Numbered from the stretch's first letter, positions 26,271-35,250 are shown. The stretch: 43,879 nucleotides of DNA from Lachnospiraceae bacterium (GCA_024691425.1 JAILNQ010000086.1:1-43879); one strand, 5' to 3'. Notes: generated by a model not told the origin, from the sequence alone. A program made the numbers and translations.

Positions 26271-27217
26271 AACCTCTGACCTATTACATCGACAAGTTCA
26301 TAACAGCTGTGTATCTTCTCGCTCTTGCGGGAGGAATCATCGTCTGCATGCCCGGATCCGGAGAATCTGAAGAGGGCATTAAGAAGAATGTCAATATCAG
26401 ATATGTTGCAGCCGTATCTTCTGATATGGATTACATGACCGCAGATGATTTTCTTGCCGGTGAGGAAAAGGCCGCCGATAGGGAAGATATCAGGGAGTAT
26501 CTTGAAAAGCTCAAGAGGAACGGCCTCATCGAACAGGAAGAGGAAGAAGATGAGGAAGCAAAAGAGGCCGCTCTCGATAGTGAAGATGATGATGCTTCTG
26601 ACATGGCGGAAGATGATGCGGTTGATGAATCCGATGAGCTTGTTCCGGATCCTGATGACTGGCGCCTTATGCTCGTCAACAAGCAGAATCCGGTGCCTGA
26701 AGGGTTCGAGCCTGAACTTGCGAACATAAACGGTTCCATGTATGCGGACAGACGGATAATCAACGACATTTATAAGATGATGGATGCCGCAGCAGCTGAC
26801 GGCGTTGATCTTATGATATGCAGCGCTTACAGATCGTACGACAGGCAGAAGACGCTTTTCAACAATAAGATAAACAAACTCATGAAAGACGGGATGACAT
26901 ATCTTGAAGCCTACAGGATCGGCTCGATGAACGTGACTGTGCCCGGAACGAGCGAACATCACATAGGTTTAGCACTCGATATCCTGACCGGAAGCTATAC
27001 TGCGATGGATGATGGATTCGGAGAAACTGAAGCGGGTATTTGGCTTGCAAAAAATGCTGCTGATTACGGTTTCATCCTCAGATATCCTTCCGGAAAGGAA
27101 GAGATCACCGGAATAGTTTATGAACCGTGGCACTTCAGATATGTCGGAACGAAGTATTCGAAATACATCACTGAGCAAGGAATCTGCCTCGAAGAATTTC
27201 TGAAGGGCGGATACTGA
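26267..27217 (+). CDS. Membrane-anchored VanY-type D-alanyl-D-alanine carboxypeptidase
   Basis: A 316-residue zinc peptidase that trims the terminal D-Ala from peptidoglycan stems. One N-terminal membrane helix (about 11-31) anchors it outside the cell. Residues 80-135 are a very acidic linker (runs such as EQEEEEDEEAKEA and DSEDDDASDMAEDD). The VanY domain follows: MICSAYRSYDRQ, then zinc ligands H and D in GTSEHHIGLALDI, and E and H in YEPWHFRYVG. All active-site residues are present. It is coupled to the lactonase gene upstream and its TGA overlaps the tgt ATG by one base. No van resistance genes are nearby, so it looks like a cell-wall housekeeping enzyme. Confidence 0.92.
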   Translation: MKPLTYYIDKFITAVYLLALAGGIIVCMPGSGESEEGIKKNVNIRYVAAVSSDMDYMTADDFLAGEEKAADREDIREYLEKLKRNGLIEQEEEEDEEAKEAALDSEDDDASDMAEDDAVDESDELVPDPDDWRLMLVNKQNPVPEGFEPELANINGSMYADRRIINDIYKMMDAAAADGVDLMICSAYRSYDRQKTLFNNKINKLMKDGMTYLEAYRIGSMNVTVPGTSEHHIGLALDILTGSYTAMDDGFGETEAGIWLAKNAADYGFILRYPSGKEEITGIVYEPWHFRYVGTKYSKYITEQGICLEEFLKGGY

Positions 27218-28353
27218 TGTACAGGATTCTTGCGACTGAAGGTGCGGCTAAACGCTGCGAATTTACAACATTCCACGGCACCGTGCAGACGCCGGTCTTC
27301 ATGAACGTCGGTACTGCGGCGGCGATCAAAGGAGCAGTTTCTTCCGAGGATCTTTATGAGCTCGGCTGTCAGATAGAGCTATCAAATACATATCATCTTC
27401 ATGTCCGTCCGGGTGATGAGGTCATAAAAAAGCTCGGTGGACTTCATCGGTTCATGGCCTGGGACAGACCTATCCTGACTGATTCCGGCGGCTTCCAGGT
27501 ATTTTCCCTCTCATCCCTTCGAAAAATCAAAGAAGAAGGCGTATATTTCAATTCTCATGTTGACGGCCGCAAGATATTCATGGGGCCGGAGCAGTCGATG
27601 CAGATCCAGTCGAATCTAGGAAGCACGATAGCAATGGCATTCGATGAATGCCCGTCATCGCTTGCAGAGCGGCAGTATGTACAGGACTCCGTTGACAGGA
27701 CTACGAGATGGCTCATCCGCTGCCGGGATGAACTGAACAGGCTGAATCTGCTTGAGGATACGATAAACCATGAGCAGATGCTGTTCGGGATCAATCAGGG
27801 AGCTATTTTCCCTGACATAAGAATAGAACATGCAAAGACGATCTCAGAGCTTGACCTTCCGGGTTATTCGATCGGAGGGCTTGCCGTAGGAGAGCCGAAT
27901 GAGGTGATGTACAGCATAATCGATGAGGTCGTACCTTACCTTCCGAAGGACAAGCCTACTTATCTTATGGGCGTAGGAACGCCCAGAGATATACTTGAAG
28001 GTGTAAAGCGCGGGGTAGATTTCTTTGACTGCGTATATCCGACGAGAAACGGCCGGCATGGGCATCTTTACACGAACAAGGGTACGGTCAGGCTCATGAA
28101 TGCGAAGTATGAGCTCGATGATTCTCCCATCGAAGAAGGGTGCGGCTGCCCGACATGCAGGAGATACTCAAGAGCCTACATAAGACATCTGCTCAAGGCT
28201 AAAGAGATGCTCGGAATGCGTCTGTGCGTCATGCACAATCTTTATTTCTACAATAAGATGATGGAAGAGATAAGGGATGCACTCGATAACGGATGTTATG
28301 CCTCATATATGAAGAGCAAACTTGACGGCATGGCAGAAGATAATGAAAAATAA
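27217..28353 (+). CDS. tgt: Queuine/preQ1 tRNA-ribosyltransferase
   Basis: Exchanges guanine 34 of tRNAs with GUN anticodons for preQ1 in queuosine synthesis. Landmarks: LSNTYHLHVRPG, the general-base motif LTDSGGFQVFSL, SIGGLAVGEP, and the nucleophile motif FFDCVYPTRNGRHG. The zinc site is intact: three cysteines in CGCPTC with a further Cys/His in LCVMHNLYFYN. The length of 378 is normal. It overlaps the vanY stop by one base (TGATG) and is followed by yajC, the common bacterial tgt-yajC arrangement. Confidence 0.96.
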   Translation: MYRILATEGAAKRCEFTTFHGTVQTPVFMNVGTAAAIKGAVSSEDLYELGCQIELSNTYHLHVRPGDEVIKKLGGLHRFMAWDRPILTDSGGFQVFSLSSLRKIKEEGVYFNSHVDGRKIFMGPEQSMQIQSNLGSTIAMAFDECPSSLAERQYVQDSVDRTTRWLIRCRDELNRLNLLEDTINHEQMLFGINQGAIFPDIRIEHAKTISELDLPGYSIGGLAVGEPNEVMYSIIDEVVPYLPKDKPTYLMGVGTPRDILEGVKRGVDFFDCVYPTRNGRHGHLYTNKGTVRLMNAKYELDDSPIEEGCGCPTCRRYSRAYIRHLLKAKEMLGMRLCVMHNLYFYNKMMEEIRDALDNGCYASYMKSKLDGMAEDNEK

Positions 28354-28355
28354 CC

Positions 28356-28384
28356 TTGAAACATCTATTTATGTACTGTATGAT
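28356..28384 (+). promoter_or_regulatory. Promoter of yajC
   Basis: TTGAAA (28356-28361), 17 bases, TATGAT (28379-28384), starting 2 bases after the tgt stop. The expected start is near 28391, about 29 bases before the yajC ATG. Confidence 0.65.
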
Positions 28385-28392
28385 AGTACATA
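28370..28392. promoter_or_regulatory. Palindromic operator-like site on the yajC promoter
   Basis: TATGTACT (28370-28377) and AGTACATA (28385-28392) are perfect inverted repeats separated by 7 bases that contain the -10 box. The position between -20 and +1 suits a repressor; the sequence could alternatively fold as an RNA hairpin in tgt read-through transcripts. There is no T-run, so it is not an intrinsic terminator. Confidence 0.5.
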
Positions 28393-28419
28393 CGCAAGTA
28401 AAGAACATGGAGGAAAATC

Positions 28420-28749
28420 ATGAATTCAATCATTCTGACAGAGGCAGCAGCCGGCGGTACGAGCAGCATACTGATGATGGTGGGTTATATCGCGATTTTC
28501 GGTGTTGCCATTTATTTTCTTATGATAAGACCCCAGAAAAAGGAGCAGAAGAGGATGGAAGCGCTTCTGTCGACAATGGAACCGGGTGATTCGGTTCTTA
28601 CGACGAGCGGGTTCTACGGAGTCGTCATTGATGTTACTGATGATACGGTTATCGTTGAATTCGGCAATAATAAGAACTGCCGCATTCCCATGCAGAAAAG
28701 CGCGATCACGCAGGTCGAGAAACCCGAGGATGCTGCAGCGACTGACTGA
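28420..28749 (+). CDS. yajC: Preprotein translocase accessory subunit YajC
   Basis: A small membrane protein (109 residues) associated with the Sec translocon. A single membrane helix (about 16-35) ends in the hallmark YFLMIRPQKKEQKRMEALL; the cytoplasmic part has GDSVLTTSGFYGVV and VEFGNNKNCRIPMQKSAI. GGAGG precedes the ATG by 7 bases. It follows tgt, as in many bacteria, but secD/secF are not next to it here. The TGA (28747-28749) is followed by a strong terminator hairpin. Confidence 0.93.
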   Translation: MNSIILTEAAAGGTSSILMMVGYIAIFGVAIYFLMIRPQKKEQKRMEALLSTMEPGDSVLTTSGFYGVVIDVTDDTVIVEFGNNKNCRIPMQKSAITQVEKPEDAAATD

Positions 28750-28801
28750 TCCTTAATATATCATTGTACATTTAAGGATGTCCGCTTAGGACATCCTTTT
28801 T
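28749..28801 (+). promoter_or_regulatory. Possible attenuator: competing hairpins before ilvD
   Basis: ATCCTTAA (28749-28756), overlapping the last base of the yajC stop, is an exact inverse of TTAAGGAT (28772-28779). That second arm is also the 5-prime side of the terminator stem, so the two hairpins exclude each other. The terminator ends 24 bases before the ilvD ATG, and no convincing promoter lies between. Read-through from yajC into ilvD could thus be controlled by which hairpin forms. No leader peptide or T-box sequence is visible. Confidence 0.4.
28774..28801 (+). terminator. Intrinsic terminator after yajC
   Basis: A perfect 10-base-pair stem AAGGATGTCC / GGACATCCTT (28774-28783 and 28789-28798) with a 5-base loop, followed by T to 28801 (run of five). 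This is the only clear intrinsic terminator I see in the window. The A-run that follows could let it work weakly in reverse. Confidence 0.88.
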
Positions 28802-28824
28802 AAAAAATCAGGAGGGATTTATCT

Positions 28825-30489
28825 ATGAAAAGCGATGCAGTAAAAGTCGGCAGCGCTCAAGCGCCGCACAGGTCTCTTTTTCACGCTCTTGGATTCACGC
28901 AGGAGGAGCTCGAGCGGCCTCTTGTGGGCATAGTCAGTTCTTATAATGAAATTGTTCCCGGCCACATGAACATTGATAAGATCGTGGAGGCCGTTAAGAT
29001 GGGTGTCGCCATGGCAGGCGGAACACCTGTTGTATTTCCTGCTATAGCCGTTTGCGACGGAATAGCGATGGGACATATCGGAATGAAGTATTCCCTTGTT
29101 ACCCGCGATCTTATTGCAGATTCTACGGAATGCATGGCGCTTGCTCATCAGTTCGATGCGCTCGTTATGGTACCTAACTGCGACAAGAATGTTCCCGGAC
29201 TCCTCATGGCGGCAGCAAGGATCAACGTTCCGACTGTTTTCGTTTCAGGAGGACCGATGCTTGCAGGCCACGTTAAAGGAAAGAAGAGAAGTCTTTCTTC
29301 TATGTTCGAGGCAGTCGGCGCGCAGGCGGCAGGAAAGATGACTGATGAGGACGTGCTCGAATTTGAGCGCAAAGTCTGTCCTACATGCGGTTCATGCTCC
29401 GGAATGTACACTGCGAATTCGATGAACTGCTTAACTGAAGCTCTCGGAATGGGACTTGCAGGAAACGGCACGATACCTGCCGTTTATTCTGAAAGACTTG
29501 CCCTTGCAAAGCATGCGGGCATGGCCGTAATGGAGCTTTTCAGAAAGAATATAAAACCCCGCGACATCATTACAAAAGATTCGATAATGAATGCGCTGAC
29601 GGTCGATATGGCTCTCGGATGCTCAACGAATTCGATGCTTCATATTCCGGCTATAGCTCATGAGATCGGATTTGATTTTGACATAAAGATGGCCAACGAA
29701 ATTTCTAAGAGAACTCCGAACCTTTGCCATCTTGCGCCTGCCGGCCCGACATACATGGAAGATCTCAATGAGGCCGGAGGTGTTCATGCGGTAATGAAGC
29801 AGCTAGCTGACGCAGGACTTCTGAACACTGACTGCATGACTGTTACCGGTAAGACTTTAGGCGAGAACATAAGCGGATGCGTCAATAAGAATCCTGAGGT
29901 CATCAGGCCTATGGACAACCCTTATTCCGCAACCGGCGGACTCGCCGTACTTTCAGGAAACATCGCCCCTGACGGCTCGGTTGTTAAAAGATCCGCAGTT
30001 GCCGAGAGCATGTTAGTGCATGAAGGCCCGGCAAGAGTTTTTGACTGTGAAGAAGATGCGATTGCAGCGATCAAAGGCGGAAAGATCGTTGACGGAGATG
30101 TTGTCGTAATAAGATATGAAGGACCTAAAGGCGGTCCCGGCATGAGAGAGATGCTGAATCCTACTTCTGCGATAGCTGGAATGGGTCTCGGCGAGAGCGT
30201 AGCCCTCATCACTGACGGAAGATTTTCCGGCGCGAGCCGCGGTGCATCCATAGGGCATGTATCACCTGAAGCCGCAGTTGGCGGGCCCATAGCGCTCATT
30301 GAAGAGGGCGATATCATATGCATTGATATTCCCAAAACATCTCTTTCGGTTAAGGTTTCTGATGAGGAAATGGCCGAAAGACGCGCTAAATGGACGCCTC
30401 GTGAGCCTAAGGTTACGACAGGATATCTCGCAAGATATGAAAAGCTTGTAACCAGCGGTGACAAAGGCGCCGTGCTTAAAGCTGATTAG
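28825..30489 (+). CDS. ilvD: Dihydroxy-acid dehydratase
   Basis: Fe-S enzyme of valine, isoleucine and pantothenate precursor synthesis, 554 residues. Iron-sulfur cysteines lie in [32 protein letters not shown] and [17 protein letters not shown]. Later landmarks are [45 protein letters not shown] and [18 protein letters not shown] lies 8 bases before the ATG. It is followed 22 bases later by ilvB, so two branched-chain steps are adjacent; ilvC and ilvN are not in the window. Confidence 0.97.
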   Translation: MKSDAVKVGSAQAPHRSLFHALGFTQEELERPLVGIVSSYNEIVPGHMNIDKIVEAVKMGVAMAGGTPVVFPAIAVCDGIAMGHIGMKYSLVTRDLIADSTECMALAHQFDALVMVPNCDKNVPGLLMAAARINVPTVFVSGGPMLAGHVKGKKRSLSSMFEAVGAQAAGKMTDEDVLEFERKVCPTCGSCSGMYTANSMNCLTEALGMGLAGNGTIPAVYSERLALAKHAGMAVMELFRKNIKPRDIITKDSIMNALTVDMALGCSTNSMLHIPAIAHEIGFDFDIKMANEISKRTPNLCHLAPAGPTYMEDLNEAGGVHAVMKQLADAGLLNTDCMTVTGKTLGENISGCVNKNPEVIRPMDNPYSATGGLAVLSGNIAPDGSVVKRSAVAESMLVHEGPARVFDCEEDAIAAIKGGKIVDGDVVVIRYEGPKGGPGMREMLNPTSAIAGMGLGESVALITDGRFSGASRGASIGHVSPEAAVGGPIALIEEGDIICIDIPKTSLSVKVSDEEMAERRAKWTPREPKVTTGYLARYEKLVTSGDKGAVLKAD

Positions 30490-30511
30490 ACAGTTCATAA
30501 AGGAGAAAATC

Positions 30512-32185
30512 ATGGAATTAACCGGTTCACAGATTGTAATGGAATGCCTTTTAGAGCAGGGAGTTGATACTGTATTCGGATATCCCGGCGGAACAATTCT
30601 GAACATTTATGATGAATTATATAAATACAGCGACAGGATAAAGCATATTCTCACGAGCCATGAACAGGGTGCTGCTCATGCGGCCGACGGATACGCAAGG
30701 GCAACCGGAAAAGTCGGTGTTGTCATGGCTACGAGCGGCCCGGGTGCGACGAACCTTGTCACCGGAATAGCTACCGCATATATGGATTCAGTTCCGCTTG
30801 TAGCGATAACCGCCAATGTCAATCTGCCCCTTCTCGGAAAAGATACGTTCCAGGAAGTGGATATCGCAGGTGTTACCATGCCTATAACAAAGCACGGATA
30901 CATCGTTAAAGATGTGACGAAGCTCGCGGATACATTAAGGAAGGCTTTTGCGATCGCAAGATCAGGACGACCGGGACCGGTTCTTGTGGACATCACAAAA
31001 GATGTTACCGCAGCAAAATGCAGATACACGAAAAAGGAGCCTTTTGTCCGCGAGATTCCGAAGAGGTACACTGATAAGGATATCGAGAATGCGCTCCGGC
31101 TTATTGAAAAATCAAAGAAGCCTTACATTTATGCAGGCGGAGGAGTTGTTATCTCAGGAGCTTCAAAAGAGCTTTCGGAATTTGCTCACAAGATTGATGC
31201 ACCGGTATGCGATACGCTCATGGGCAAGGGCGGTTTTGACGGAAATGACAGCCTCTACACTGGAATGATCGGTATGCACGGAACGAAGGCTTCCAATCTC
31301 GGAGTCAGTGAATGCGATCTTCTTATCGCTATAGGAGCAAGGTTCTCTGACCGCGTCATCGGAAATGCATCAAAGTTCGCATCCAAGGCCAAAGTTCTTC
31401 ATATAGATATCGATCCGGCCGAGATAAACAAGAACATTAAGACGACCGCATGCATAATGGGTGATGTCAAAGAAGTTCTTACTATACTAGGCGGAAAGCT
31501 TTCGCAGCATTCGAATCCGGAATGGACAGGACATATCGCCGAGCTCAAGGAGAAGTATCCTCTGTCGTATGATAAGAGCAGGCTCACATGTCCGTATGTG
31601 ATAGAAAAACTCTATGAGGTCACGAAGGGCGAGGCCATAATAACGACTGACGTCGGCCAGCATCAGATGTGGGCGGCTCAGTATTACAAGTACAGCGCTC
31701 CGCGTACGTTCCTTTCTTCAGGCGGGCTCGGAACAATGGGATACGGCCTCGGTGCCTGCATAGGAGCAAAAGTCGGACGTCCGGACAAAATAGTATGCAA
31801 CATAGGTGGCGACGGATGTTTCAGGATGAATATGAATGAGCTCGCGACGGCAAGCCGTTTTAATATTCCGATAATCCAGATAGTGATCAATAACTCGGTT
31901 CTCGGCATGGTACGCCAGTGGCAGACCCTGTTTTACGAAAAGAGATATTCGAATACCGTTCTCACCGACAAAGTTGATTACTGCAAGGTAGCAGAGGGCT
32001 TAGGATGCGAGGCGATAAGGGTCACTAAGAAGGAAGAAGTGGTTCCGGCTCTTTCAAAGGCGATTGAAATGAATGCGCCCGTTATGATAGAATGTGTCAT
32101 TGACAGTGATGATAAGGTATTCCCGATGGTTTCACCGGGTGCTGCCATATCTGAAGTGTTCGATGCTGATGATTTAAGCAGATAG
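30512..32185 (+). CDS. ilvB: Acetolactate synthase, large (catalytic) subunit
   Basis: Thiamine-diphosphate enzyme making acetolactate or acetohydroxybutyrate, 557 residues. The catalytic glutamate is in SHEQGAAHAADGYARATG; the FAD/central domain has YAGGGVVISGA and LIAIGARFSDRVIG; the ThDP-Mg site is GGDGCFRMNMNELATA, ending with INN. These features, and the FAD-site positions, mark the biosynthetic rather than the catabolic (AlsS) form. The ATG at 30512 has AAGGAG 6 bases upstream; the frame extends further 5-prime but has no ribosome site there. No regulatory subunit gene (ilvN) follows; serC starts 12 bases after the stop. Confidence 0.95.
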   Translation: MELTGSQIVMECLLEQGVDTVFGYPGGTILNIYDELYKYSDRIKHILTSHEQGAAHAADGYARATGKVGVVMATSGPGATNLVTGIATAYMDSVPLVAITANVNLPLLGKDTFQEVDIAGVTMPITKHGYIVKDVTKLADTLRKAFAIARSGRPGPVLVDITKDVTAAKCRYTKKEPFVREIPKRYTDKDIENALRLIEKSKKPYIYAGGGVVISGASKELSEFAHKIDAPVCDTLMGKGGFDGNDSLYTGMIGMHGTKASNLGVSECDLLIAIGARFSDRVIGNASKFASKAKVLHIDIDPAEINKNIKTTACIMGDVKEVLTILGGKLSQHSNPEWTGHIAELKEKYPLSYDKSRLTCPYVIEKLYEVTKGEAIITTDVGQHQMWAAQYYKYSAPRTFLSSGGLGTMGYGLGACIGAKVGRPDKIVCNIGGDGCFRMNMNELATASRFNIPIIQIVINNSVLGMVRQWQTLFYEKRYSNTVLTDKVDYCKVAEGLGCEAIRVTKKEEVVPALSKAIEMNAPVMIECVIDSDDKVFPMVSPGAAISEVFDADDLSR

Positions 32186-32197
32186 GAGGAGAAGAAG

Positions 32198-33280
32198 TTG
32201 GAAAGAGTATATAACTTTTCCGCAGGTCCCGCAGTTTTACCCGAGGAGGTCCTCAAAGAAGCTGCAGATGAGATGCTTAACTACAGAGGAAGCGGCCAGT
32301 CGGTAATGGAGATGTCACACCGCTCGAAGGTTTTTGATGAGATCATCAAAGAAGCCGAAGCGGACATCCGCGATATTTTAAGCATTCCCGAGAATTATAA
32401 GGTAATGTTCCTTCAGGGCGGTGCTTCGCAGTTTTTTGCGGAGGTTCCGATGAACCTTATGAAGAACAGAAAAGCCGGATACATCATTACGGGACAGTGG
32501 GCCAAGAAGGCTTTTGCAGAGGCAAAGATCTATGGAGAAGCAGTTGAGCTTGCTTCATCGGCCGACAAGACGTTCTCCTATATTCCTGACTGCAGCGATC
32601 TTCCGATAACGGATGATATGGACTATGTATATATATGTGAGAACAATACTATTTACGGAACGAAATATAAAGAGCTTCCGAACACGAAGGGAAAGACATT
32701 GGTTGCAGATGTAAGCTCATGTTTCCTTTCTGAGCCTATGGATGTTACGAAATACGGCGTAGTCTACGGCGGTGTGCAGAAGAATGTCGGACCTGCGGGG
32801 TGCGTTATCGCGATCGTAAGGGAAGATCTCATTACAGATGATGTTTTTCCAGGAACGCCCACGCTTCTCAAGTGGAAGACACAGGCCGACGCTCTGTCGC
32901 TTTATAATACGCCTCCCTGCTATACGATCTATATTTGCGGAAAGGTGTTCAAGTGGATCAAGAAAATGGGCGGGCTTACCGCAATGAAAGAGCGCAATGA
33001 GAAGAAGGCAAAAGTGTTCTATGATTTTCTTGACTCTTCAGAAATGTTCAAAGGTACTGTTGAGAAGGCTTCAAGGTCTCTCATGAATGCTCCGTTCGTT
33101 ACCGGCAATCCGGATCTTGATGCAAAATTTATCAAAGAAGCGGCAGATGCAGGGTTCATCAACCTCAAAGGTCACAAGACTGTAGGCGGTATGAGGGCGA
33201 GCATGTACAATGCTATGCCTATTGAGGGCGTTGAAAAGCTTGTTGAGTTCATGAAAGTATTTGAAAAGGAGAATTCATAA
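32198..33280 (+). CDS. serC: Phosphoserine aminotransferase
   Basis: PLP enzyme that converts 3-phosphohydroxypyruvate and glutamate to phosphoserine, 360 residues. Landmarks: YNFSAGPAVLPEEVL at the N-terminus, MEMSHRSKVFDEI, FLQGGASQFFAEVPMN and the PLP lysine in GGVQKNVGPAG; the C-terminus has GGMRASMYNAMP. The start is a TTG (32198-32200) preceded by GGAGGAG. It is translationally coupled to serA (TAATG overlap), giving the first two steps of serine synthesis. Confidence 0.96.
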   Translation: MERVYNFSAGPAVLPEEVLKEAADEMLNYRGSGQSVMEMSHRSKVFDEIIKEAEADIRDILSIPENYKVMFLQGGASQFFAEVPMNLMKNRKAGYIITGQWAKKAFAEAKIYGEAVELASSADKTFSYIPDCSDLPITDDMDYVYICENNTIYGTKYKELPNTKGKTLVADVSSCFLSEPMDVTKYGVVYGGVQKNVGPAGCVIAIVREDLITDDVFPGTPTLLKWKTQADALSLYNTPPCYTIYICGKVFKWIKKMGGLTAMKERNEKKAKVFYDFLDSSEMFKGTVEKASRSLMNAPFVTGNPDLDAKFIKEAADAGFINLKGHKTVGGMRASMYNAMPIEGVEKLVEFMKVFEKENS

Positions 33281-34443
33281 TGTTCCGGTATACATGCCTT
33301 AATCCGATCGCGCAGGTCGGACTTGACGGCTTTGACAGCCGTTTCGAGAAAACAGAAGAAATAAAAGATGCGGACGGAGTGCTTGTCAGAAGCGCTTCGA
33401 TGCATGACATAGATCTTCCTGAAAAGCTTCTGTGCGTAGCAAGAGCAGGCGCGGGCGTCAATAATATTCCGCTCGAAAAATGCGCCGAAAAGGGAATCGT
33501 TGTGTTCAATACACCCGGTGCTAATGCAAATGGCGTTAAGGAGCTCGTTTTCGCAGGTATGCTTCTCGCATGCCGTGATATCGTAGGCGGCATCAACTGG
33601 GTAAAAGCCAATTGTGAAAATCCCGATATCGCAAAACTTGCTGAAAAGGAAAAGAAGAATTTCGCCGGCATAGAAGTGATGGACAAGAAACTCGGTATCA
33701 TCGGCCTCGGTGCTATAGGTGTTCGAGTAGCGAATGCGGCTAAGCATCTCGGAATGGAGGTATACGGATATGACCCTTATATTTCCGTTGATGCGGCATG
33801 GAATCTTTCAAGGGATATCAAGCATGTTCTTTCAGTCGATGACATATATGCAAACTGTGATATCATCACGATCCATGTGCCGCTGATGGATTCGACGAAG
33901 AATACGATCAATGAGGAAGCCATCAATAAGATGAAGGACGGCGTTATACTGCTCAACTTCGCAAGAGATCTTCTGTGCGACGAGAAGGCAGTTGTTGAGG
34001 GGATCAAAAAGGGAAAGATCGCAAAGTACGTTTCCGATTTTCCGAATCCGGTCACCGCAAATGCCGAAGGCTGCATAGTGATCCCTCATCTCGGTGCATC
34101 AACCGAGGAATCAGAAGACAACTGCGCAAAGATGGCGGTCAAGGAGATGGTCGATTATCTGACGAACGGAAATATCGTCAATTCCGTGAACTATCCGAAG
34201 GCCGACATGGGTGTCTGCCAGACCGGCGGAAGAGTGACCATACATCACAAGAACGTCACCAACATGATCACGAGATTTTCAGGAGTTTTTTCTGAAGCCG
34301 GAATCAATATTTCTGACATGGTCAATTCTTCAAAGGGAGAATACGCATATACGATGATCGACATAGATTCAGAAATCACACAGGAATATGTCGACAAGCT
34401 CAATGCGATCGATGGTGTTATCCGCGTCCGCGTTATAAAGTAG
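33280..34443 (+). CDS. serA: D-3-phosphoglycerate dehydrogenase
   Basis: NAD-dependent dehydrogenase for the first step of serine synthesis, 387 residues (short form). The substrate and NAD domains show ARAGAGVNNIPL, NTPGANANGVKELV, LGIIGLGAIGVRVANAA (dinucleotide loop) and ILLNFARDLLCD (catalytic Arg). The catalytic His is in IPHLGASTEESE, and the Glu/Asp position is in KYVSDFPNP. Residues about 315-387 are an ACT domain (ITRFSGVFSEAGINISDM), the usual site for serine feedback. Its ATG overlaps the serC stop by one base. No serB is in the window. Confidence 0.95.
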   Translation: MFRYTCLNPIAQVGLDGFDSRFEKTEEIKDADGVLVRSASMHDIDLPEKLLCVARAGAGVNNIPLEKCAEKGIVVFNTPGANANGVKELVFAGMLLACRDIVGGINWVKANCENPDIAKLAEKEKKNFAGIEVMDKKLGIIGLGAIGVRVANAAKHLGMEVYGYDPYISVDAAWNLSRDIKHVLSVDDIYANCDIITIHVPLMDSTKNTINEEAINKMKDGVILLNFARDLLCDEKAVVEGIKKGKIAKYVSDFPNPVTANAEGCIVIPHLGASTEESEDNCAKMAVKEMVDYLTNGNIVNSVNYPKADMGVCQTGGRVTIHHKNVTNMITRFSGVFSEAGINISDMVNSSKGEYAYTMIDIDSEITQEYVDKLNAIDGVIRVRVIK

Positions 34444-34473
34444 TTGTAAGTTCCGGATCTAAGGAGACAGTTT

Positions 34474-35250
34474 ATGGATGACAAGCCAAAAAAAATCGCC
34501 ATTGCCGTTTTCCAGTACAGCGTTGTTGTAAAGGGCATTGAGAAAAAGCTGAATGACATCGGTTATGAAGTTTCCATCATGGATGGAGATTTTGAACGGA
34601 TCCGCGAACATGCAGGGGATACGGATGTTTTCATTGCTTATCTTCCCACGGATCTTCTCGATGACAGTGTCAAGATAAAGACGCTGACGAACATCTGCGA
34701 AATGATCAACTCGGCCGGAGCAAAAATGATACTCATAGGTGAGGCGAAATATCATCGCGACCTTCTGACTTTTGTCCCTGTCATCAAGGGTTTTGAGTGG
34801 CTTGACAGACCGGTGGAAATGGACGTTCTGCGTCCGATGATAGAAAAAACGATAAGCGGTACTGGAACATCGGAGGGAAAGAAGAGGATACTCATAGTTG
34901 ATGACGATCCGTCTTATGCCAAAATGGTAAGGGAATGGATAAAGAGCGACTATCGTGTGGACATCGTTACTGCTGGAATGCAGGCGATAAGCTTTCTTCT
35001 TAAAGTTCCTGAGAATGAAAAGATCGATCTGATTCTTCTCGACTATGAGATGCCGGTCGTAGACGGACCGCAGGTGTTCCAGATGCTGAAACAGGATCCG
35101 GCGACTTACAGAATACCGGTCATATTCCTTACGGGACTTGGGACAAAAGAAGCCGTCGAGCGCGTAATGGCGCTGAAACCCGACGGATATGTGCTGAAAT
35201 CCACTACAAGGGCGGATCTTCTGAAATATCTCAGCGGGAAGCTTTCCTGA
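34474..35250 (+). CDS. Tandem-receiver response regulator without output domain (paralogue of 20404-21162)
   Basis: A 258-residue cytosolic protein. The C-terminal receiver is complete: D143-D144 in LIVDDDPSYAKMVREW, phosphoacceptor D190 in LILLDYEMPVVDGPQVF, FLTGLG and KPDGYVLKS. Residues 1-125 look like a degraded receiver (KIAIAVFQYS, MILIGEAKYH, WLDRPVEMDVL) without an obvious phosphoacceptor. The same two-part plan, and wording such as LLDYEMPV.GPQV..ML, occurs in the regulator at 20.4 kb, so the two are paralogues. AAGGAG precedes the ATG. It follows serA by 30 bases, an unusual place for a signalling gene, and no kinase is adjacent. Its TGA abuts the opposing small gene. Confidence 0.85.
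   Translation: MDDKPKKIAIAVFQYSVVVKGIEKKLNDIGYEVSIMDGDFERIREHAGDTDVFIAYLPTDLLDDSVKIKTLTNICEMINSAGAKMILIGEAKYHRDLLTFVPVIKGFEWLDRPVEMDVLRPMIEKTISGTGTSEGKKRILIVDDDPSYAKMVREWIKSDYRVDIVTAGMQAISFLLKVPENEKIDLILLDYEMPVVDGPQVFQMLKQDPATYRIPVIFLTGLGTKEAVERVMALKPDGYVLKSTTRADLLKYLSGKLS

Noticed and set aside
26267-27217. Vancomycin-resistance locus suggested by the VanY-type enzyme
   Set aside because: No vanHAX, vanR or vanS genes are nearby, and VanY-family carboxypeptidases are common wall enzymes.
30520-30527. AACCGGTT in the first codons of ilvB as a second copy of the glgB palindrome
   Set aside because: Only the inner eight bases match, it is inside the coding sequence and no promoter adjoins it; likely chance.
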